Notes under the pieces: generated by a model
What the model was told of the DNA's origin: nothing
What the model saw: only the letters and a program-made list of their open reading frames with translations
Databases searched by the model: none
Part shown: piece after piece, positions 38,567 to 48,309 of the stretch
Position numbering within the stretch: position 1 is the first letter of the stretch
How the letters are laid out: every line of letters begins with the position of its first letter
NCBI RefSeq assembly: GCF_004152865.1
Contig: NZ_SEOO01000028.1
Location: 1 to 49,281, forward strand
Direction: 5' to 3'
Origin: Sphingobium cupriresistens
GTDB taxonomy: Bacteria > Pseudomonadota > Alphaproteobacteria > Sphingomonadales > Sphingomonadaceae
DNA length: 49,281 nucleotides
Translations under genes and position numbers: made by a program

Positions 38567-39010
38567 TCAATAGCTGCTCCCATCCTTGTGGCGGTAGGCC
38601 CCGCCCGACCAGAGAAGATCGATATCGGGATAATGGCAATCCCCCGTCGGCACCCGGCCGAACGCGACGAACACGCAATCGGCCGCGCTTTCATTGACCA
38701 GATGATGGCCGTTCGGATCGCCTTTCGGAAAAGCCGCCATGTCGCCGGCCGTTATCGGCGTGCGCTTGCCCTCCTCCACCAGCACGGCCTCTCCCGCCAG
38801 CATCAGCACGAATTCGTCCTCATCCTCATGCCAGTGGCGCTGGGAAGAGGCAGCGCCGGGTTTCAGCACGACATGGCTGACGCCGAAATCGCTGAGGCCG
38901 TGGGCGGGGCCGAGCCGTCGCACCCATCGCCCATCGACGATAGCCGCATGGCCGGCGGGATAGCCGGTGCTGTTCGTCTGCGCGATGCTGTCCAGGTCGA
39001 TCCGTGGCAT
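38567..39010 (-). CDS. Cupin-domain protein
   Basis: The 147-residue single-domain cupin has metal-site motifs QRHWHEDEDEFVLMLAGEA and a second His block in PKGDPNGHHLVNESA. AGGAGG lies 6 nt before the ATG at 39010, which fixes this start against the longer frame to 39064. Substrate is unknown. A divergent dapE begins 82 bp away. Confidence 0.87.
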   Translation of the reverse strand: MPRIDLDSIAQTNSTGYPAGHAAIVDGRWVRRLGPAHGLSDFGVSHVVLKPGAASSQRHWHEDEDEFVLMLAGEAVLVEEGKRTPITAGDMAAFPKGDPNGHHLVNESAADCVFVAFGRVPTGDCHYPDIDLLWSGGAYRHKDGSSY

Positions 39011-39092
39011 GGCCGGTCCTCCTGTGGCCTGTCCTCTTGGGGCTGGCCCCCAAAAGCTGGCCAACCCGCATGGCTTTCGCTAACGCGGCAGG

Positions 39093-40232
39093 ATGAGCAT
39101 GACCAGCACCAATGACGATGTGGTGGCACTGGCCCGGCGCCTGCTGGCCTGCCCGTCCGTAACCCCCGCCACCGGCGAAGTCTTCGCCGCATTGGAGGCG
39201 ATGCTGGTCCCGCGCGGCTTTACCGTGGATCGGTTCACCGTGGGCGAAGCGCCCGACGGGCCGGTGGAAAATCTGCTGGCCTGGCGCACCACCGGGGCGG
39301 GACCGCATTTCGCCTTTGCCGGGCATCTGGACGTGGTGCCGCCGGGCGCAGGCTGGACCAGCGACCCGTTCGCGCCGGAGATTCGCGGCGACCTGCTCTA
39401 CGGGCGGGGCGCGGTGGACATGAAGGGATCGATCGCCGCCTTCGTCGCGGCGCTGGACGCGCTGCCCGACGATTTGCCCGGCACGATCAGCCTGATCATC
39501 ACCGGGGACGAGGAAGGGCCGGCCACCTATGGCACGATGGCGCTGATGGACCGGATGCAGGCGCGCGACCTGCGCCCGAACCTGTGCCTGGTGGGGGAGC
39601 CGACATCGGCTAAGCGGCTGGGCGACGTGGTGAAGATCGGCCGGCGCGGGTCGGTGAATATGTGGATTCGCGTGACCGGTAGCCAGGGCCATGTCGCCTA
39701 TCCGCATCTGGCCGACAATCCGATCCCCAAGCTGGTGCGTATCCTGACGGCGATCGAAGCGGAGGTGCTGGACGAGGGGACCGACTGGTTCCAGCCCAGC
39801 AATATCGAGATCACCGACCTGGAGGTCGGCAATGTCGCGCATAATGTGATCCCTGCTGCCGCGACCGCGCGCATCTCCATCCGCTTCAACGACCAGCATA
39901 GCGGGGCGGCGCTGATCGAACGGATCAAGGGTATCGCGGCCGTCGAGGGCGGGTCGGTGGAGGCCAAGATCAGCGGCGAATCCTTCCTGACCGCGCCGGG
40001 CGCGTTCAGCGATCTGGTCAGCGGCGCGATCCGCGACGTGACGGGGGTGGAGACGGAACTGTCCACGACCGGCGGCACGTCCGACGCGCGATTCCTGTCA
40101 CGGATTTGCCCGGTGGTGGAGTTCGGCCTGAACAATGCGACCATGCACAAGCTGGACGAGGCGGTCGCGGTGCAGGATTTGCGCGATTTGGTGCGAATTT
40201 ATGCGCTGGTGGTGGAGCGGGCGCTGGGGTGA
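39093..40232 (+). CDS. dapE: Succinyl-diaminopimelate desuccinylase
   Basis: The 379-residue M20 metallopeptidase has HFAFAGHLDVVPPGAGWTSD (zinc His), LYGRGAVDMKGSIAAFV (bridging Asp), LIITGDEEGPATYGTMALMD (catalytic Glu pair), CLVGEPTSAKRLGDVVKIGR, and TTGGTSDARFLS. It releases LL-diaminopimelate for lysine and peptidoglycan. Starts at 39093 and 39099 are both possible; AGGA lies 5 nt before the second. Confidence 0.94.
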   Translation: MSMTSTNDDVVALARRLLACPSVTPATGEVFAALEAMLVPRGFTVDRFTVGEAPDGPVENLLAWRTTGAGPHFAFAGHLDVVPPGAGWTSDPFAPEIRGDLLYGRGAVDMKGSIAAFVAALDALPDDLPGTISLIITGDEEGPATYGTMALMDRMQARDLRPNLCLVGEPTSAKRLGDVVKIGRRGSVNMWIRVTGSQGHVAYPHLADNPIPKLVRILTAIEAEVLDEGTDWFQPSNIEITDLEVGNVAHNVIPAAATARISIRFNDQHSGAALIERIKGIAAVEGGSVEAKISGESFLTAPGAFSDLVSGAIRDVTGVETELSTTGGTSDARFLSRICPVVEFGLNNATMHKLDEAVAVQDLRDLVRIYALVVERALG

Positions 40233-40340
40233 GAACAGGCAGTTGGATGAGCGGGATTGGCGCGAGGCTGGCGCGTCCACGCCCGGTCGCTGTCCCCTCT
40301 CCCAGCATCGACTAGGCAGCAAGCTGCCAAGTCTGCGCAG

Positions 40341-40364
40341 CCCTCTCCCCCGATGGGGAGAGGG
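40341..40364. repeat. Perfect 10-bp GC-rich hairpin after dapE
   Basis: CCCTCTCCCC and GGGGAGAGGG flank a CGAT loop between the converging dapE and GGDEF-EAL genes. No T-run follows on either strand, so termination is doubtful. It looks like a dispersed intergenic repeat. Confidence 0.5.
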
Positions 40365-40373
40365 ATAAAAACA

Positions 40374-42059
40374 TTACCCCGCGTCGCGGACCTGGCCCCT
40401 CGGCTGCGCACCGAATTGCGCGAGATAATCCTGCTCGCCGGTCGGGCGCGCGAGGTGATAGCCCTGGAACAGGGTGCAGCCGATGACGCGCAGCACGTCC
40501 ATTTGCGCTTCGCTTTCGATCCCCTCGACCACCACTTCCATGCCCAACCCCTGAATGAGGCCGACGACGGCGGAGCAGATGGTGCGGGCTTCGGCGGAAG
40601 TGGCGATGTCGCGGACCAGGCTGCGGTCGATCTTGACCCGGTCGACCGACAGTTCCTTCAGGCGCGACAGGTTGGAGTAGCCGGTGCCGAAATCGTCGAT
40701 GGCGACGCGCACGCCGTCGCGGCGCAACGCCCGCAACTGGTCCAGCACGCACGGGTCCATCTCCATCGCCAGCGATTCGGTGATCTCCAGCTCCAGCATG
40801 GCCGGCGGGGTGCCGTGGGTGGCGATGGCGTGGCGCAGGCGCAGGAAGAAGTCGGCCTGCGCCAGTTCGCGGGTGGAGATGTTGACCGCGATCCGCTGAT
40901 GCACGCCGGTTTGCGCCCAGCGCGCGGCGGTCTGGCACACCCGGCTCATCACCCAGTCGCCCAGCGCGACGATGGCGCCGCTTTCCTCCGCCACCGGCAC
41001 GAAGGCGCCGGGCATGACGAGCGCGCGCTGCGGATGCGCCCAGCGCACCAGCGCTTCGGCCGACACCGCGCGGCCGCTGGCGACGTCGATCTGCGGCTGG
41101 AATTCCAGCAGAAATTCGTCCCGTTCCAGCCCGCGCAGCAGGTCGCGCTCCAACTCGGCCCGGTCCTCCGCCTCCAGCGCGAGCGCGTCGGTGTAGATTT
41201 CCGCCCGGCCGCGGCCCTGATGCTTGGCATGATACATGGCGATATCAGCCGCGTACAGCAGATCGGCCAGCGTCGCGCCATGGTCGGGATGGCAGGCGAT
41301 GCCGATCGATGCGCCCAGGTCCACATGCTGGCTGCCAAGGTCGAACCGCTCGCCCAACGCGAACTGGATGGCGCGGGCGATCCGCTGCGCCGCGGCCGGG
41401 CCGGACAGATGGGGGAAGAACAGCACGAATTCGTCGCCCGCGAGGCGCCCGATGACGGCATCGCCCCCGCCTGCGCTGACCTGCGCCATCACAACTTCGC
41501 GCAGGCGGCCCGCGACGCGCGCGAGCAACTGGTCGCCGGCCGCATGGCCCAGCGTGTCGTTGACCGCCTTGAACCCGTCAAGATCGATGAAGAAGAGGGT
41601 GGCGAGGCCGTTATCGTCGCGCTCGGCCAACAGCCGCTCCACCTGGCGGCAGAAGCTGGTGCGGTTGGCGAGGCCGGTGATCTGGTCGAACAGCGCCAGT
41701 GTCTGGACATGGTCGAGATTGGTGCGGACCTGGCTGAACAGGCTTTCCATCGCGACCGACAGATCGGGCAATTCCTGCCCGATTTCGGCCGGCACCCGCG
41801 ATTGCAGGTCGCCATGGGCGGCGGACAGCAGGCGTTCGGTGGCGGCATCGATGGCGGTGGCGGCGGTGGCGATGGTGCGCCGGGCCGACGCCCAGCTCAT
41901 CGTGCCGCACAATATGGCGATGATGAGCGAACGGCCGATCTGGATCAGGTCATCTGCCTGGCCCGGCGTATAGCCCAGCACCAGCGAGAGGATGAACACC
42001 AGCGCCCCCGCGGCACAAGCGAAGGCGGCAGCGCGGCTTTTCAACGTCACGCCCTGCAT
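40374..42059 (-). CDS. Membrane GGDEF-EAL protein with AGDEF variant
   Basis: The 561-residue protein has two N-terminal membrane segments (about 10-30 and 42-58) and a linker. A GGDEF domain (FDQITGLANRTSF, FFIDLDGFKAVNDTLGH) has the signature AGDEF at 207-211, and a full EAL domain follows: EAL at 335-337, AVNISTREL, LELEITES, DDFGTGYSNL, KIDRSL, VEGIES. The Ala at the first signature position and the lack of an RxxD site leave cyclase activity open; the EAL part looks able to hydrolyse c-di-GMP. Confidence 0.92.
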   Translation of the reverse strand: MQGVTLKSRAAAFACAAGALVFILSLVLGYTPGQADDLIQIGRSLIIAILCGTMSWASARRTIATAATAIDAATERLLSAAHGDLQSRVPAEIGQELPDLSVAMESLFSQVRTNLDHVQTLALFDQITGLANRTSFCRQVERLLAERDDNGLATLFFIDLDGFKAVNDTLGHAAGDQLLARVAGRLREVVMAQVSAGGGDAVIGRLAGDEFVLFFPHLSGPAAAQRIARAIQFALGERFDLGSQHVDLGASIGIACHPDHGATLADLLYAADIAMYHAKHQGRGRAEIYTDALALEAEDRAELERDLLRGLERDEFLLEFQPQIDVASGRAVSAEALVRWAHPQRALVMPGAFVPVAEESGAIVALGDWVMSRVCQTAARWAQTGVHQRIAVNISTRELAQADFFLRLRHAIATHGTPPAMLELEITESLAMEMDPCVLDQLRALRRDGVRVAIDDFGTGYSNLSRLKELSVDRVKIDRSLVRDIATSAEARTICSAVVGLIQGLGMEVVVEGIESEAQMDVLRVIGCTLFQGYHLARPTGEQDYLAQFGAQPRGQVRDAG

Positions 42060-42158
42060 GTGCCTCCCAGCCCGATACCGGCCCCGACGCGAGGCCCCCG
42101 ATCAGTCGGATATGAAGGACAGTGGTTAAGAAAGGGTCAGCAAAACGTCCTGAAAACG

Positions 42159-42716
42159 TCACTTTTTGCGGCGCAATATCAGGTAGAGCGCGCCGTCGCC
42201 GCCGTGGCGCGGATGGGCGACACGCACGCTGGCGATACGATCGGCATAGGGGCTGGTTTCGAGCCAATGGCCGATTTCGCCACGGATCGCGCCCCTGCGC
42301 CCCTTTCCCTCGCTCTCCGCGCTTTTCGGGGGTTTGCCGGTGACGACCAGCAGCACGCGAGCGTCGCGCGACAGGGCGGCGGCGATCGCCTGGTTAAGGC
42401 GCGCATGTGCAGAAGACAGCGTGTGTCCGTGCAAGTCGATGCTGGTGTCGGGGGTGACATTGCCGCTACGGATTCGGCGCTCCCAGCCAGTATCGAGCAC
42501 CGCTGCGGGGGTCCGTGCGGGCGGCGCGACAGGGGGCGTTTTTAGGGTCCGGGCCGGTGGCGACGTTAACCTTGTCTTGACCGGCGGTTCGATCGGCAGC
42601 GGCGCCGTCGTCGGGGTGACGGGGAGCGCGCGGGGGCTGGGTCGGATCGGGCGGACGGTGCGCGCGAGCGCCGACCAGAGCGCTTCCTCCTCGCTGGACA
42701 GGCGACGCCGGGCCAT
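42159..42716 (-). CDS. Smr-domain protein
   Basis: The 185-residue protein has a Pro-rich N-terminal half and a C-terminal Smr domain: IDLHGHTLSSAHARLNQAI, VLLVVTGKPPKS, then HGGDGALYLILRRKK. Smr domains are linked to nucleic-acid nicking or ribosome rescue; the role here is not known. The start at 42716 lies 8 bp after mltA, in an mltA-smr order common in alphaproteobacteria. Confidence 0.88.
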   Translation of the reverse strand: MARRRLSSEEEALWSALARTVRPIRPSPRALPVTPTTAPLPIEPPVKTRLTSPPARTLKTPPVAPPARTPAAVLDTGWERRIRSGNVTPDTSIDLHGHTLSSAHARLNQAIAAALSRDARVLLVVTGKPPKSAESEGKGRRGAIRGEIGHWLETSPYADRIASVRVAHPRHGGDGALYLILRRKK

Positions 42717-42724
42717 GGCGCGGA

Positions 42725-43978
42725 TCAGGGTCGGACGAGGCGCGCCGCCGACCCGATCGGCAGCAGCACCAGAGCGCTGCCGCGCGCCGACATGCCGCCC
42801 GCTATGCCCCGCGCCCGCGCGCCTGCGCCCCAGAAACTGTCGAATCGGTTGGCGCCCTTGATCGCGCCGCCGGTATCCTGCGAGATCCACACGCCAGCCG
42901 GTTCGGCCCGGTCGAGCGAGAGCAGCACCGGCGCGCCCAGCGGGATGAATTTGGGATCGGCCGCCACCGTGGCTTCGGCCGTCACCGGCACGCCGAGCGC
43001 GCCGATCGGCCCTGCCCCGGTCAGTTCGCGGAAAAAGACGAAGCTCTTATTCTCGTTCATGATAGCCGCGCCCTCGGCCGGATGGGCGCGCAAATATTGC
43101 ATGATGTCCTGCATCGACCCGGCCTGGATCAGGCCGCGATCCTTCATCAGCTTGCCGATGCCCGTATAGTCGCGGCCGTTCTGCCCGTCATAGCCGATGC
43201 GCATGACGCCGCCGTCGGGCAGGTTCAGTCGGCCGCTGCCCTGCACCTGGAGGAAAAAGAATTCCACCGGATCGGCGGCATAGGCCAATTCCAGCCCGCG
43301 CCCGGCAAGGACACCAGACACGATCTGGCCGCGATCGTCATAGGGAACGAATTTCGTCCCGTTCACCTTGCCCCGGATCGTCCGCCCTTTCAGGCTGTCG
43401 CTGAACTGGCCGAGATCGACGTCGATCAGGTCGGTCGGGCGACGGTAGATCGGCACCTCATAGCCAGGCTGGCGGGTGCGTGATCCGGCGATTTCGGGCT
43501 CATAATAGCCGGTGACGAAGGCCGCGCCGTCGCCGACCTGCACCGCTTCGAAATAGCGGGAGAAAAATTCGCTGGCCGAGGCTTCGGGCCAACTGGATGC
43601 GGCCGCGCAGGCATTGTTCCAGTCGGACCCCTTGGTCAGGCCGCTGGCGTCGGTGCGCTTCATCAGCGTCGGACAGGAAATGCGGAACGCCTGAAGCGCG
43701 AGACGGGCGCGTTCGCCCGACGGTATCAGGCTGGCGATGTCGGGACCGCGGGTGACGCCCAGCCCTGCTGCCGTTCCCTTGTCCAGCGCAGGGTCAGTCG
43801 GCAGTTCAACCGGCAGCGTCGGACGCGGCGTGGCGGGAACGGGACGGGTCGCGGCTTCGCCCGACGGGATCGGGCGCACAGGTGCGGGACCATCGGCGGA
43901 GGGCGGAATCATACCGCCCGCGCAGGCGGACAGCATCAGCGCCGCAAGCAGCGCCCCCCCCGAATGGCGCGCGATCAT
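42725..43978 (-). CDS. mltA: Membrane-bound lytic murein transglycosylase A
   Basis: The 417-residue lipoprotein (lipobox LSAC, Cys19) has the MltA barrel (AAFVTGYYEPEIAGSRTRQP, VPIYRRPTDLIDVDLGQF, VEFFFLQVQGSGRLNLPDG) and the 3D domain with the catalytic Asp in ISQDTGGAIKGANRFDSFWG. It cuts glycan strands to 1,6-anhydro ends. The start overlaps the Tim44-like stop (ATGA), so the genes are coupled. Confidence 0.93.
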   Translation of the reverse strand: MIARHSGGALLAALMLSACAGGMIPPSADGPAPVRPIPSGEAATRPVPATPRPTLPVELPTDPALDKGTAAGLGVTRGPDIASLIPSGERARLALQAFRISCPTLMKRTDASGLTKGSDWNNACAAASSWPEASASEFFSRYFEAVQVGDGAAFVTGYYEPEIAGSRTRQPGYEVPIYRRPTDLIDVDLGQFSDSLKGRTIRGKVNGTKFVPYDDRGQIVSGVLAGRGLELAYAADPVEFFFLQVQGSGRLNLPDGGVMRIGYDGQNGRDYTGIGKLMKDRGLIQAGSMQDIMQYLRAHPAEGAAIMNENKSFVFFRELTGAGPIGALGVPVTAEATVAADPKFIPLGAPVLLSLDRAEPAGVWISQDTGGAIKGANRFDSFWGAGARARGIAGGMSARGSALVLLPIGSAARLVRP

Positions 43979-44631
43979 GCGACGTCGTCGGTTTCGCTGA
44001 GCTTCCAATTGGGGTCCGCGCTACGAATATCGCGGGTGAAGGTCCACACATCCTTGGTGCCGACCGCGTCGGTCATCGACCCAGCGACGACATGGCCGTC
44101 CTTGTCACGGGTGACGGCGGCGATGTCGCCCTCGAACCGCAGCGCGACTTCGGCGATGCGGCCGTTGAGCGACGCTTCGACGATCTGCGCCTTTTCAATG
44201 CGGACCAGACGGTTGTCGAGGACATGGCCGTCAGCCTCGCGCGCGGCGATCGCTTCCTCGAAAGAGGCGCGGACGTCATCGTCGCACAGCCAGGCCAGTT
44301 CATCGCGGTCACCGCGCCAAAAGGCTTCCAGCACCATCCTGTAGGCGCTCTTGGCGCCATCCACGAACTGGGGAACATCGAAGCTGCGGTCGGCGGCGAT
44401 CAGGGCGCGAACGCCATTTTCCGCGCCAGGGGCGATCAGACCTTCGGCCAGGCGGATTGAGTCGCCGCTATTCTGCGCGACCGGACCGGGTTGCAGCACA
44501 GTCACCTTGGCGCGTTCATCGGCAGGACGCAGCGCGGGCTCCTGTTCTTGGCCCGTACGCTTGCCGAGCACCGAATAGAGCCGCAGCGCCAGAAAACCGG
44601 CGATCATGGCGAGGATGACGATCACATACAC
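43975..44631 (-). CDS. Tim44/TimA-like membrane protein
   Basis: The 218-residue protein has one N-terminal membrane helix (YVIVILAMIAGFLALRLYSV). The Tim44-like domain covers FDVPQFVDGAKSAYRMVLEA, ASFEEAIAAREADGHVLDNR, and EVALRFEGDIAAVTRD to a conserved DVWTFTRDI. Bacterial Tim44-like proteins have been tied to envelope protein assembly. The start is a GTG. It faces secB across 195 bp, an arrangement seen widely in alphaproteobacteria. Confidence 0.87.
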   Translation of the reverse strand: MYVIVILAMIAGFLALRLYSVLGKRTGQEQEPALRPADERAKVTVLQPGPVAQNSGDSIRLAEGLIAPGAENGVRALIAADRSFDVPQFVDGAKSAYRMVLEAFWRGDRDELAWLCDDDVRASFEEAIAAREADGHVLDNRLVRIEKAQIVEASLNGRIAEVALRFEGDIAAVTRDKDGHVVAGSMTDAVGTKDVWTFTRDIRSADPNWKLSETDDVA

Positions 44632-44826
44632 GGAAGGCTATACCCTTTTGCGTGGGACAATGTTCCAGCCAACATAGGCATGTTTGCACCCAACTTCAAA
44701 TGGCGCATCGCACGGCGTTTCGCCAGGGTGCGCCATTGCCCTGATCCCAAGCCCCTGCTAAGCGCGCGGGTCATCATTGTCCGGGGGCCTGAGGCCGCCG
44801 CCAACAGCGAAAGTCTAGGGAAGAGC

Positions 44827-45327
44827 ATGGCCGACGAAACGGATCACATCACCACAAATCTGGGCAATGGCGCCGACACCGCGCCGCAGATTGCGCTGAT
44901 CAGCCAATATGTGAAGGATCTGTCGTTCGAAAATCCGAACGCGCCTGCGGTCTATCAGTGGCAGGACCAGCCGCAGATCGACGTCCAGTTCAACATCGGC
45001 GCCGAAAAGGTCGGCGATGAAGTGCTCGAAATCGCGCTGAAAATCGAAGTGAAGGCGGTCGCGCCGCAGGGCACCGCCTTTGCCGTCGAACTGCTCTACG
45101 CCGCCATTTTCGGAATGCGCAACGTGCCCGAAGACCAGATTCAGCCCTTCATGCTGGCCGAAGCGCCGCGCCTGATCTTCCCCTTCGCCCGGCGCGTGCT
45201 GGCCGACGCGATCCGCGACGGCGGTTTCCCGCCGCTGCTGCTCGACCCGATCGATTTCGGCGCGCTGTACCTGCAACAGGCGCAGCAGATGGAAGTGACG
45301 AGCGGCGAACCGGCCGGTCACGCTTGA
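44827..45327 (+). CDS. secB: Protein-export chaperone SecB
   Basis: The 166-residue SecB has IALISQYVKDLSFENPNAP, QIDVQFNIGAEKVGDEVLEI, AVELLYAAIFGMRNVPEDQI, AEAPRLIFPFARRVLADAIR, and GGFPPLLLDPIDFGALYLQQ. It keeps preproteins unfolded and delivers them to SecA. The start at 44827 has AGGGAAG as its ribosome site; the frame extends upstream to 44491 across the divergent gene without family sequence. Confidence 0.95.
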   Translation: MADETDHITTNLGNGADTAPQIALISQYVKDLSFENPNAPAVYQWQDQPQIDVQFNIGAEKVGDEVLEIALKIEVKAVAPQGTAFAVELLYAAIFGMRNVPEDQIQPFMLAEAPRLIFPFARRVLADAIRDGGFPPLLLDPIDFGALYLQQAQQMEVTSGEPAGHA

Positions 45328-45340
45328 TTCATTTAGACAA

Positions 45341-45453
45341 CCGTTCGTGCTGAGTAGGGACTGAGCTTGTCGAAGGCCCGTATCGAAGCATCCGCGCAAC
45401 CATCCTTCGATATGCCACTTCGACTTCGCTCAGTGGCTACTCAGGACGAACGG
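45341..45453. repeat. REP-like inverted repeat (secB-murJ gap)
   Basis: Left arm CCGTTCGTGCTGAGTAGGGA... from 45341 is mirrored by a right arm ending 45453. The outer 26 bases match with three differences. The inner part contains CTGAGCTTGTCGAAG and further inverted TTCGA pieces. The sequence is kin to the element at 22034-22119 (CCGTTCG and CTGAG...TGTCGAAG shared). Confidence 0.8.
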
Positions 45454-45479
45454 CTTTTGCTCGTTGGAGGGATTGGACC

Positions 45480-47054
45480 ATGAAGCTGGTCAAAGCCCTT
45501 GGCTCGGTGGGCGGGCTTACGCTGGTCAGCCGGGTGCTGGCGCTGGTGCGCGATTCGCTCGCCGCGCGTTATGTCGGCGCGGGTTTCGCGTCGGACGCGT
45601 TCAACGGCGTCGCCTTCCGCCTGCCCAACATGTTTCGCGCGCTCTTTGCCGAGGGCGCCTTTTCCGCGGCCTTCATTCCGCTGTTCAATAAAAAGGCAGC
45701 GGGCGAGGGCGGATTACCGGCCGGTTATGATTTTGCCGAGCGCGCGCTGGCGGTGCTGCTCCCGGTCCTCATTCTCTTCACACTCATCCTGATCGCCGCC
45801 GCCTGGCCCGTCACCTGGGCGCTGTCGGGCGGCTTTGCCCGGCAGAATCCGAGCGCGGAGCAATTCGCCTTCGCCGTCACGCTCTCGCGCATCACCATTC
45901 CCTATCTAGCGCTGATCAGCCTTGCCTCGCTGCTGGGCGGCATCCTCAATTCGCTCGACAAATTCTGGGTCAACGCGGCCGCGCCGATCCTGCTGAACGT
46001 CGCGATGATCGCGGGCCTGTGGTTCTTCCATGGCGCCGACGAATATCAGACGGCGCGGGTGCAGGCCATGTCGGTCACGATCGGCGGCGCGCTGCAACTG
46101 CTCTGGCTGATCTGGGCGTGCAGGCGCGCCGGCGTGTCGATGACGCTCAAGCGACCGCGTCTTGATGGCGACGTGCGCGAATTGCTGCGCAAGATTTTGC
46201 CGGCCGCCGCAGGGGCTGGCGCGTCGCAGATCAATCTGCTGATCTCCACCGCTTTGTCGGGCTGGCTGCTGGCGTCGGGGTCTATCACCTATATCTATTA
46301 TGCCGACCGGCTGAACCAGTTGCCGCTGGGCCTGATCGGCATTGGCCTGGGCACCATCCTGCTGCCCACCATTTCGCGCATGTTGTCCAAAGGGCAGGAC
46401 GTTGCTGCGATGGAGACGCAGAACAGGGGCATAGAGCTTGCCCTGTTCCTGACCCTGCCCGCCACCGTAGCCTTCCTGATCGTGGCGGAACCGATCGTGC
46501 GCGGGCTGTTCCAATATGGCCGCTTCACCGCGGACGATGCGATGCGGTGCGGCTGGGCGTTGTCGGCCTTCTCGATCGGCCTGCCCTCCTATGTTCTCGT
46601 GAAGGTGCTGACGCCGGGCTATTATGCGCGCGGCGACACGAAGACGCCGGTGCGCTATGCGATGCTGTCGATCCTGATCAACATCATCGGCAATCTGGCG
46701 ATGATCCCGACCTTGGGCCATATCGGGCCGCCGCTGGCGACTGCCCTGTCCTCCACCGTCAATGTCGCGATGCTCTATCGGACATTGGTCAGGCGCGGCC
46801 ATTTCGCCGCCGATGCGGGGCTGCGCCGTCGCCTGCCCCGCCTGGCGCTCGCCGCGCTCATCATGGGCGTCGCGCTCTGGGCGGGCGAGGATCTGCTCGA
46901 TCCCTGGCTGACTGGCGCGATGGTGCAGCGCTATGTCGCGCTGGCCCTGCTTGTGGGCGCGGGCGTGGCGCTGTACGGGCTGGCCTCCTTCGTCACGGGA
47001 GCCTATCGGCTCTCCGACATCAAGGCGCTGATGCGCCGCAAAAGTGCAACCTAA
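45480..47054 (+). CDS. murJ: Lipid II flippase MurJ
   Basis: The 524-residue polytopic membrane protein of the MVF family starts MKLVKALGSVGGLTLVSRVL. It has FNGVAFRLPNMFRALFAEGA, FSAAFIPLFNKK, INLLISTALSGWLLASGSIT, YADRLNQLPLGLIGIGLGT and LTPGYYARGDTKTPVRYAM. It flips lipid II outward for peptidoglycan synthesis. trpS follows after 18 bp and is probably co-transcribed. Confidence 0.95.
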   Translation: MKLVKALGSVGGLTLVSRVLALVRDSLAARYVGAGFASDAFNGVAFRLPNMFRALFAEGAFSAAFIPLFNKKAAGEGGLPAGYDFAERALAVLLPVLILFTLILIAAAWPVTWALSGGFARQNPSAEQFAFAVTLSRITIPYLALISLASLLGGILNSLDKFWVNAAAPILLNVAMIAGLWFFHGADEYQTARVQAMSVTIGGALQLLWLIWACRRAGVSMTLKRPRLDGDVRELLRKILPAAAGAGASQINLLISTALSGWLLASGSITYIYYADRLNQLPLGLIGIGLGTILLPTISRMLSKGQDVAAMETQNRGIELALFLTLPATVAFLIVAEPIVRGLFQYGRFTADDAMRCGWALSAFSIGLPSYVLVKVLTPGYYARGDTKTPVRYAMLSILINIIGNLAMIPTLGHIGPPLATALSSTVNVAMLYRTLVRRGHFAADAGLRRRLPRLALAALIMGVALWAGEDLLDPWLTGAMVQRYVALALLVGAGVALYGLASFVTGAYRLSDIKALMRRKSAT

Positions 47055-47072
47055 GTAAGAACGGATTCAGAC

Positions 47073-48077
47073 ATGCGCGTCCTTTCCGGCATCCAGCCGA
47101 CCGGCAATCTGCACCTTGGCAATTACCTTGGCGCGATCCGCAACTGGGTGCGGATGCAGGATGAGATGGACAGCCAGGGTCAGTGTTTCTTCTTCCTGGC
47201 CGATATGCATTCGATCACCGTGCATGAAGGGCGCGAGCAGCGTATCCGCAACGTGCGCGACATGGCGGCCGCACTGGTCGCCGCCGGGATCGACCCGGAC
47301 CGCAGCGTGTTGTTCAATCAGGCGCGGGTGCCCGCCCATGCCGAACTCGCCTGGTTGCTGAACGGCACCGCGCGCATCGGCTGGCTCAACCGCATGACCC
47401 AGTTCAAGGACAAGGTCGGCAAGGACCGAGAGGGCGCATCAATCGGCCTTTTCGTCTATCCGGTGCTCCAGGCCGCCGACATATTGCTCTACAACGCCAC
47501 CCATGTGCCGGTGGGCGAGGACCAGAAACAGCATCTGGAGCTGGCGCGCGACATTGCGGCGAAATTCAACAGCGATTTCGGCCTGGAGCTATTCACTCTG
47601 CCCGATCCGATCATCCCCAAGGAATCGGCGCGGATCATGTCTCTGCGCGATGGCAGTGCGAAAATGTCCAAGTCCGATCCTTCGGACATGAGCCGCATCA
47701 ACCTGACCGACAATGACGACGCCATCATGAACAAAGTGAAGAAGGCCAAAACCGATCCCGAACCGCTGCCCGAAACGGCCGCCGGGCTGGTGGGACGCCC
47801 CGAAGCCAACAATCTGATCGGCATCTACGCCACCCTGTCGGGCACGACGACCGATGCGGTCTGCGCGGACTTTGCCGGCAAGGGATTCGGCGCGTTCAAG
47901 CCGGCGCTGGGCGAGGTGCTGGTCGAGGCGCTGCGCCCGATTCGCGAGCGCTTCCTGCAATTGCGCACCGACGACGACGCGCTCGACGTGATCCTCGACA
48001 AGGGCGCGGCGAAGGCGGCGGCGGCGGCGGAGCCGACGTTGCGCGCTGCCTATGACGCGATGGGATTGATGCGCTGA
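47073..48077 (+). CDS. trpS: Tryptophanyl-tRNA synthetase
   Basis: The 334-residue class I synthetase begins MRVLSGIQPTGNLHLGNYLG (HIGH-type HLGN). It has FFFLADMHSITVH, GLFVYPVLQAADILLYNATH, VPVGEDQKQHLELARDIA, and the KMSKS loop DGSAKMSKSDPSDMSRINL. It charges tRNA-Trp. The 232-bp gap after it contains a partial echo of the last codons (ATGCGCTGA repeated near 48092) and no gene. Confidence 0.96.
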   Translation: MRVLSGIQPTGNLHLGNYLGAIRNWVRMQDEMDSQGQCFFFLADMHSITVHEGREQRIRNVRDMAAALVAAGIDPDRSVLFNQARVPAHAELAWLLNGTARIGWLNRMTQFKDKVGKDREGASIGLFVYPVLQAADILLYNATHVPVGEDQKQHLELARDIAAKFNSDFGLELFTLPDPIIPKESARIMSLRDGSAKMSKSDPSDMSRINLTDNDDAIMNKVKKAKTDPEPLPETAAGLVGRPEANNLIGIYATLSGTTTDAVCADFAGKGFGAFKPALGEVLVEALRPIRERFLQLRTDDDALDVILDKGAAKAAAAAEPTLRAAYDAMGLMR

Positions 48078-48309
48078 CGCGCTGGGGGTTTAATGCGCTG
48101 ATGCGATAATGTCACAGGGTCGGCTTAAATGGCCTGCCGCTGGGCATAGCTGTTACGGGACGTCGGGGCGGGCGTCGTCCCTGCTTTGACAGGGACATGG
48201 TTTGCGCCCGTTCGGTCGGTTCGCGCGTTCAAACGATGTTCAGTTGCGTTTTGCTAGAGCAACGCGCAATGATGCTCAAAGGCTCACGCCTGATACAGGA
48301 CGCAGAAAA

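Noticed and set aside
40341..40364. Hairpin as terminator of dapE or the GGDEF-EAL gene
   Set aside because: Neither strand has a T-run after the stem.
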